34,362 nt of DNA from Candidatus Gastranaerophilales bacterium. Lineage in GTDB: Bacteria; Cyanobacteriota; Vampirovibrionia; Gastranaerophilales; Gastranaerophilaceae. Positions 30,454 to 34,362 of this stretch are shown in pieces. Each line of letters starts with the position of its first letter. Position 1 is the stretch's first letter. The notes below the pieces were generated by a model. It was not told the DNA's origin. It was given only the letters and a program-made list of their open reading frames with translations, and searched no databases. A program made the translations under genes and the position numbers. The stretch is from NCBI GenBank assembly GCA_944323535.1, contig CALUSW010000013.1, positions 1-34,362 of the forward strand, read 5' to 3'.

Positions 30454-31824
30454 TTGTTTGAAAAATTTACGGAAAAAGCAATTGATATAGTTAAAACAGC
30501 GCAAATATATGCTATAGAATTCAACCATGAAAAAATATATCCGGAGCATTTACTGCTTGCTCTTTTGAATGATACAAACAGTTTGGTTGTCAAGACTTTT
30601 TCTATATATAAGATTGAAATAAATGATTTAAAACGGGAAATAGAAAAACTTTTAAATAAACGTGCCGTTATAAAACCGGTAGAATTTGTTGCTTTTAGTA
30701 ATTCTTCAAAAGATATATTTGTAAGAACCCTTGAAATATCTAAAATACTTGGAAATACGTACGTGAAACCCGAACATCTTTTCCTCGCAATATGGGACTA
30801 TCCTAAGCTTGAACTTACAAAAGTTTTGAAAGATAAAGGTGTTGATGTAGATAAAATGAAGGCAATGTTTTACAACGTATTATCTTCAAATAAACCAAAA
30901 AAAGTTAAGCATCCCGAGGTAATAGAAAAAAGAAGAAGAAACGATAAAAGTGACAGTATAATTACATTGATAGAAAGTTCTGACAGTGCAAAAATTTTTG
31001 ACAGGGCAATAGCAAAATTATCAACTTCAAATTATGAAATTCTTGGTACAGAGCAAATAATGCAATCAATACTCGAAGATGAAAACTCCCAGATTGTAAA
31101 ACTTTTGGAAGAATTCGGTGTTACAGCTGAAACTTTTGCCGCCAAATTAAAGGAAGTATCTTCGCGTCAGGCTGAATTCGGTGATAAGCAGATTATATTT
31201 ACTCCTAATGCTTTGAAAACACTAATAAATGCATTAGATATTGTAAAAGAAGAAGGGAATGCTTCAATTCTTCCCGAACATATAATTCTGGGGCTGTTAA
31301 AGTCTAAAAAAGGAATAGCATATAATATTTTGAAGGAATTAAAAGTTAATGACTATTTGCTTGAGGAGAGAATATTACAGCCGATAGAAAAACAAAAAAA
31401 TGAAACCCTGTATATAATGAGACTTGCAAAACAAGAGGCCAGAAGAATAGGTAATTACGTTGTAGGCAGCGAGCTTATATTGCTGGGAATTGTTCTTGAA
31501 GCTAACAGTATAGCGGCAAGTGTTTTGCGGGATTTGGGTGTAATAATAAAAGATGCAAGAGAAACAGTTGAAGAACTTATCGGCATTTGTGATGATTATC
31601 CCCAGCAGGAAATAACCTTTAGTCAAAGAGCAAAATTAATACTTGAAGATGCATGGAATATAGCGAAAGCACAAAATAAAACAAGAACGACGGCGGATGA
31701 TTTATTGATTGCTATTTGTAATCAGCCGGACTCTTTAGCAATGAAGGCATTAAGTATATTAGGGGTAGATGCTCTTGAAATCAGACAGGGGATTAAAAAC
31801 AAAATTGAACACGGCGGAATTTGA
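30454..31824 (+). CDS. Triple Clp N-domain protein without AAA+ module
   Basis: A 456-residue protein built from about six Clp repeats (half-domains of 65-75 residues), which is three tandem Clp_N domains. Repeats begin near residues 1 (MFEKFTEKAIDIVKTAQ), 85, 175, 245, 325 and 390; each has the helix pattern ending in a PEHLLLAL-like segment (IYPEHLLLALL, VKPEHLFLAIW, ILPEHIILGLL, TTADDLLIAI). Clp_N domains bind substrates and adaptors for ClpA/ClpC unfoldases, but no Walker A or other ATPase part is present, so this would act as a binding module or adaptor. The start is TTG at 30454: AAGGA lies 8 nt upstream and the product then begins MFEKFTEKA, as ClpC proteins do (MFERFT-like). The GTG at 30415 lacks a ribosome-binding site. 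It overlaps the U32 gene by 20 nt. Confidence 0.82.
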   Translation: MFEKFTEKAIDIVKTAQIYAIEFNHEKIYPEHLLLALLNDTNSLVVKTFSIYKIEINDLKREIEKLLNKRAVIKPVEFVAFSNSSKDIFVRTLEISKILGNTYVKPEHLFLAIWDYPKLELTKVLKDKGVDVDKMKAMFYNVLSSNKPKKVKHPEVIEKRRRNDKSDSIITLIESSDSAKIFDRAIAKLSTSNYEILGTEQIMQSILEDENSQIVKLLEEFGVTAETFAAKLKEVSSRQAEFGDKQIIFTPNALKTLINALDIVKEEGNASILPEHIILGLLKSKKGIAYNILKELKVNDYLLEERILQPIEKQKNETLYIMRLAKQEARRIGNYVVGSELILLGIVLEANSIAASVLRDLGVIIKDARETVEELIGICDDYPQQEITFSQRAKLILEDAWNIAKAQNKTRTTADDLLIAICNQPDSLAMKALSILGVDALEIRQGIKNKIEHGGI

Positions 31825-33631
31825 ACTGTTAGTTCCGGCTAATAATAAAAATACTGCATTTCAGGCAATAAAGGCAGGTGCTGATGCTGTATATATAGGC
31901 TATAAAAAATACGGCGCCAGAATTCAGGCCGGAAATTCTATGGAAGATTTAATATGGGTTGTTGAATTTGCACATTTGTATGGAGTAAAGGTATATATAA
32001 CTCTTAATACTATATTGAATAATGATGAAATAAATCAAGCCGAAAAAATTATACAAAAATTATATGAAATAAAAGCTGACGGTATTATTATTCAGGATAT
32101 GGGTATATTAGAATGCGATTTGCCGCCTATACCTCTTATAGCAAGTACACAATGTCATAATAACAGTATTGAAAAAATTCGTTTTCTTGAAAAAACCGGA
32201 TTTAAAAGAGTAATTCTTCCAAGAGAAATAAGTTTAAATGAAATAAAAGAAATTCGTAAAAATACAAACATAGAACTTGAATGTTTTATACACGGCGCCT
32301 TATGTATGTCATACAGCGGGCAGTGTTATTTAAGTTATATGAACGGAGGGAGAAGTGCTAACAGGGGAGAATGTGCCCAGCCTTGCAGAAAAAAATATTC
32401 GCTTAAAGATTCAAATGGGAAATATATTGCAAAAAATAAATATCTGTTAAGTCTGAAAGATCTTAATTTGTCTGATTATCTTGAAGATTTAATTTTATCC
32501 GGCATTACTTCTTTTAAAATAGAAGGCAGATTAAAAAATCAAAATTACGTAATTAACACAACCGCATATTACAGGCAGGCAATTGATAAAATACTTAATA
32601 ATTATGGTTTAAAGCGTTCATCAGAAGGCTTTTCGGAATATGATTTTGAACCGGATTTATATAAAACATTTAACAGGGGATATACAAAATATTATATAGA
32701 CGGTGAAAAAAATGACATTGCAACAATTAATTATAACTCTTCTATCGGGGAATATATAGGGATTGTGCAGGAAGTTAGAAAAAATTATTTTTCGCTTAAA
32801 ACAAATATTTTAAACAACGGGGACGGAATTTGTTTCTTTAATGAAGATAAAGAGCTCTTAGGCACCAATATTAATAAAACAGAAAATAATCTTGTTTTTC
32901 CGTCTTCAATAAAAGGAATTAAACCGGGAATAAAGATATATAGAAATTATAACAGGTTGTTTGATAAAAAACTTGAAAATACAAATATTACAAGAAAAAT
33001 TCCTGTCAATTTAAGAGTAAGGGAAATTGATTGCGGATATATATTTTTTTTGGAAGATAAAAAAAATAATTGTGCCTGCTATATGACGGATAAAAATTAT
33101 GAACCGGCTATGGATAAAGAAAAAGCCGTAAAAACTTTGGTAATTCAATTGTCAAAATCCGGAAATACGGAATTTAAAGTAATAAAAACTGATATTAAGA
33201 TAAAAAATATACCTTTTATAAAAGTTTCACAAATAAATAATATAAGAAGAATTTTAACGGAAAGATTAAGACAAATACGAAGAAAGAACTATGATTATCA
33301 AAAACGTACAAATAATATACAAATAACGGAATATCCTGTTTTAAAATTGGACTATCATGCCAATATATTTAATGAAAAAGCCGGGTTATTTTATAAAAAA
33401 CGAGGTTGTATTGTAGAAGAAAAGGCACTTGAAACTCAAAATAAAATAGAAAATAAAGAATTAATGATTTCAAAATATTGTTTAAAAAAACAATTTAATC
33501 TTTGCCCTAAACAAACACCTATAAAAAAATATACCGAGCCTTTTATATTAATAGATGAATTCAACAAGGAGCATTATCTTGTTGAATTCGATTGTAAGGA
33601 TTGTGTTATGAAAATAAGAGCAAGAAATTAA
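31805..33631 (+). CDS. U32-family protein (RlhA/TrhP-like)
   Basis: A 608-residue U32 protein. Members include RlhA, which hydroxylates C2501 of 23S rRNA, TrhP, which acts on tRNA, and older annotations as collagenases. The N-terminal barrel has ELLVPANN, GADAVYIG and the QDMG and STQCHN segments. The Cys-rich signature is intact: CFIHGALCMSYSGQCYLSY, then GGRSANRGECAQPCR, giving the conserved cysteine set that may bind an Fe-S cluster, and FKIEGR follows. The C-terminal 300 residues resemble the extra domains of the longer RlhA class. The start is uncertain: TTG 31805 (AGGGGA 12 nt upstream) gives a family-like N-terminus, while ATG 31769 (AGGGG just upstream) adds 12 residues. The stop overlaps that of the minus-strand gene, sharing TTAA at 33628-33631. 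Confidence 0.85.
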   Translation: MNTAEFELLVPANNKNTAFQAIKAGADAVYIGYKKYGARIQAGNSMEDLIWVVEFAHLYGVKVYITLNTILNNDEINQAEKIIQKLYEIKADGIIIQDMGILECDLPPIPLIASTQCHNNSIEKIRFLEKTGFKRVILPREISLNEIKEIRKNTNIELECFIHGALCMSYSGQCYLSYMNGGRSANRGECAQPCRKKYSLKDSNGKYIAKNKYLLSLKDLNLSDYLEDLILSGITSFKIEGRLKNQNYVINTTAYYRQAIDKILNNYGLKRSSEGFSEYDFEPDLYKTFNRGYTKYYIDGEKNDIATINYNSSIGEYIGIVQEVRKNYFSLKTNILNNGDGICFFNEDKELLGTNINKTENNLVFPSSIKGIKPGIKIYRNYNRLFDKKLENTNITRKIPVNLRVREIDCGYIFFLEDKKNNCACYMTDKNYEPAMDKEKAVKTLVIQLSKSGNTEFKVIKTDIKIKNIPFIKVSQINNIRRILTERLRQIRRKNYDYQKRTNNIQITEYPVLKLDYHANIFNEKAGLFYKKRGCIVEEKALETQNKIENKELMISKYCLKKQFNLCPKQTPIKKYTEPFILIDEFNKEHYLVEFDCKDCVMKIRARN

Positions 33632-34212
33632 GATCTTTTTAATGAAGCATAAGCGGGTTGTGCTGCAATTAAGTTTGCTATTGATGTATTTTGATTTCCG
33701 TCTTTAGTATATAATTTTGATAAGTAGTTTAATCTTTTAACCAGTTTAGAATCACTTATTTTTAAAGAGGGATTAACCTGAGTGAAAGAAAGCCATGTTT
33801 GAACTTCTGTAGTCCAGGCTCTTACTTCTTCTTCATAAGTTTTTGTATTTTCGTGGTGAACACTTTCGTGAGCTATTAAGCAGGCAACTGCTTCAACCGG
33901 TGCAGTTTTATAATCTGAGCTGATTAATATAACCAATCTGCCGTCAGCCGTTTTTGCAGTAACTGCTTCGCAGGTTCCATAACCGAGAACTGCCAAATTT
34001 CTGAACATTAGTTTAATAGGCTGGTTTGTTGAATTTTGTCCTTTTATAACATTGATAACTTTTGTATTATTCATTGCTTCCAGTTTATTTAATGCAGCTG
34101 TTAATACGGGCTGCTTTGTATTTGCACTGAAATCAGATGCTAAAGCAAAATTAGAAACGCTCATTAAAATTAATGCGCTAAAAAGCACAACTACCTTACT
34201 CATAAATTTCAT
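33628..34212 (-). CDS. Exported protein with HExxH motif
   Basis: A 194-residue exported protein with a signal peptide at about residues 1-26 (MSKVVVLFSALILMSVS core, cleavage near ALA-SD). The mature domain contains H115-E116-S-V-H119-H120-E121 in the LIAHESVHHE segment, a zincin-type HExxH motif, followed 8-10 residues later by E127-E129, a possible third ligand. The preceding segment RLVILISSDYKTAPVEAVACL fits a metalloprotease beta-strand edge. It resembles small secreted proteins whose active-site helix reads AHE-x-x-H; the family is not one I can name. The start ATG has AAGGA nine nt upstream; a second ATG at codon 4 is possible. Zinc binding is inferred, not shown. It stands alone with a rich upstream region. 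Confidence 0.7.
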   Translation of the reverse strand: MKFMSKVVVLFSALILMSVSNFALASDFSANTKQPVLTAALNKLEAMNNTKVINVIKGQNSTNQPIKLMFRNLAVLGYGTCEAVTAKTADGRLVILISSDYKTAPVEAVACLIAHESVHHENTKTYEEEVRAWTTEVQTWLSFTQVNPSLKISDSKLVKRLNYLSKLYTKDGNQNTSIANLIAAQPAYASLKRS

Positions 34213-34240
34213 AACAGGGAATCCTTCTTGAGAATAACTA

Positions 34241-34343
34241 TCTTTTACATTTTCTTAAGGTTCATATTAACCTTACAAATATCCATATCGGCAATTGAAA
34301 AAATTACTTTAGTTTTTAATTGTTCTTTTGTTACATTTCTTAA
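34241..34343 (-). promoter_or_regulatory. Repeat-rich upstream region of HExxH gene
   Basis: Near-identical direct repeats lie about 83 nt apart: TCTTTTACATTTTCTTAA (34241-34258) and TCTTTTGTTACATTTCTTAA (34324-34343) on the plus strand. Beside the first is a perfect 7-6-7 inverted repeat, TAAGGTT (34256-34262) and AACCTTA (34269-34275). Such dyads and spaced repeats look like regulator-binding sites. No clear -10/-35 pair could be set. Confidence 0.5.
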
Positions 34344-34362
34344 AAATTAATTCTGGGAAGAA

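Noticed and set aside
34243-34343. About 31 open minus-strand codons near the right edge
   Set aside because: No start codon with a ribosome-binding site early in the frame; the next stop is just upstream, and the stretch is better explained by regulatory repeats.
1-34362. CRISPR array, insertion sequence or toxin-antitoxin/defence system
   Set aside because: No regularly spaced repeats, transposase motifs or recognisable defence genes were found on either strand.

Overview
The window looks like a chromosomal segment of an AT-rich, diderm, non-photosynthetic bacterium. The secretin and the KdsC-family phosphatase point to an outer membrane. The low GC, the stand-alone Clp N-domain protein, the LmeA-like and GerMN proteins and the type IV pilus-style operon fit gut Vampirovibrionia (Melainabacteria, order Gastranaerophilales) best. 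That placement is an inference from gene content, not from a search.

Layout. 1-1710: the end of a prophage or phage remnant (a partial phage-like protein, a small exported protein, a DUF1353 protein, a one-TM coiled-coil lysis-type protein), closed by a perfect 13-bp bidirectional terminator. 1710-5160 (minus): a tightly coupled operon KdsC-family phosphatase > TPR protein > lysC. 5451-6691 (plus): rpsP with its own terminator, the manganese exporter mntP, then tRNA-Gly(TCC) and tRNA-Cys(GCA). 6896-13384 (plus): an envelope assembly operon with a GspC/PilP-like protein, secretin, PilB/GspE ATPase, PilC/GspF platform and a small partner protein, followed by tRNA-Ile(GAT). 13504-14012: a gene-poor island with copies of a REP-like palindrome that also occurs beside the phage remnant. 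14013-15035: an orphan radical SAM protein. 15109-16947 (minus): CooC-like P-loop ATPase > folD > 67-aa protein. 17055-18765 (minus): DnaJ-like protein > queE. 18900-29923 (plus): a long operon of one-carbon and translation genes, glyA, WecA/TagO-type transferase, def, fmt, aroH, a degenerate PurD-like ATP-grasp protein, ylxR, infB, rbfA, truB, an LmeA-like protein and a GerMN protein. 30034-33631: a LuxR-type regulator, a protein of three tandem Clp N-domains without ATPase, and a U32 protein. 33628-34212 (minus): a secreted HExxH protein.

How they work together. glyA and folD make and interconvert the one-carbon folates that fmt needs to formylate initiator tRNA; def removes the formyl group; infB, rbfA, truB and ylxR serve initiation, 30S maturation and tRNA maturation. 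The pilus genes form a nearly minimal trans-envelope machine without pilins in view. Gene overlaps of 4-20 nt and TTG starts placed by strong Shine-Dalgarno sequences are common.

Most worth a second look: the CooC-type ATPase (with a CooC-like Cys-x-Cys) coupled to folD, the PurD relative that has lost its ATP and substrate loops yet sits in the infB operon, the triple Clp N-domain protein, and the dispersed palindromic repeats. No CRISPR array, insertion sequence or known defence locus was found.
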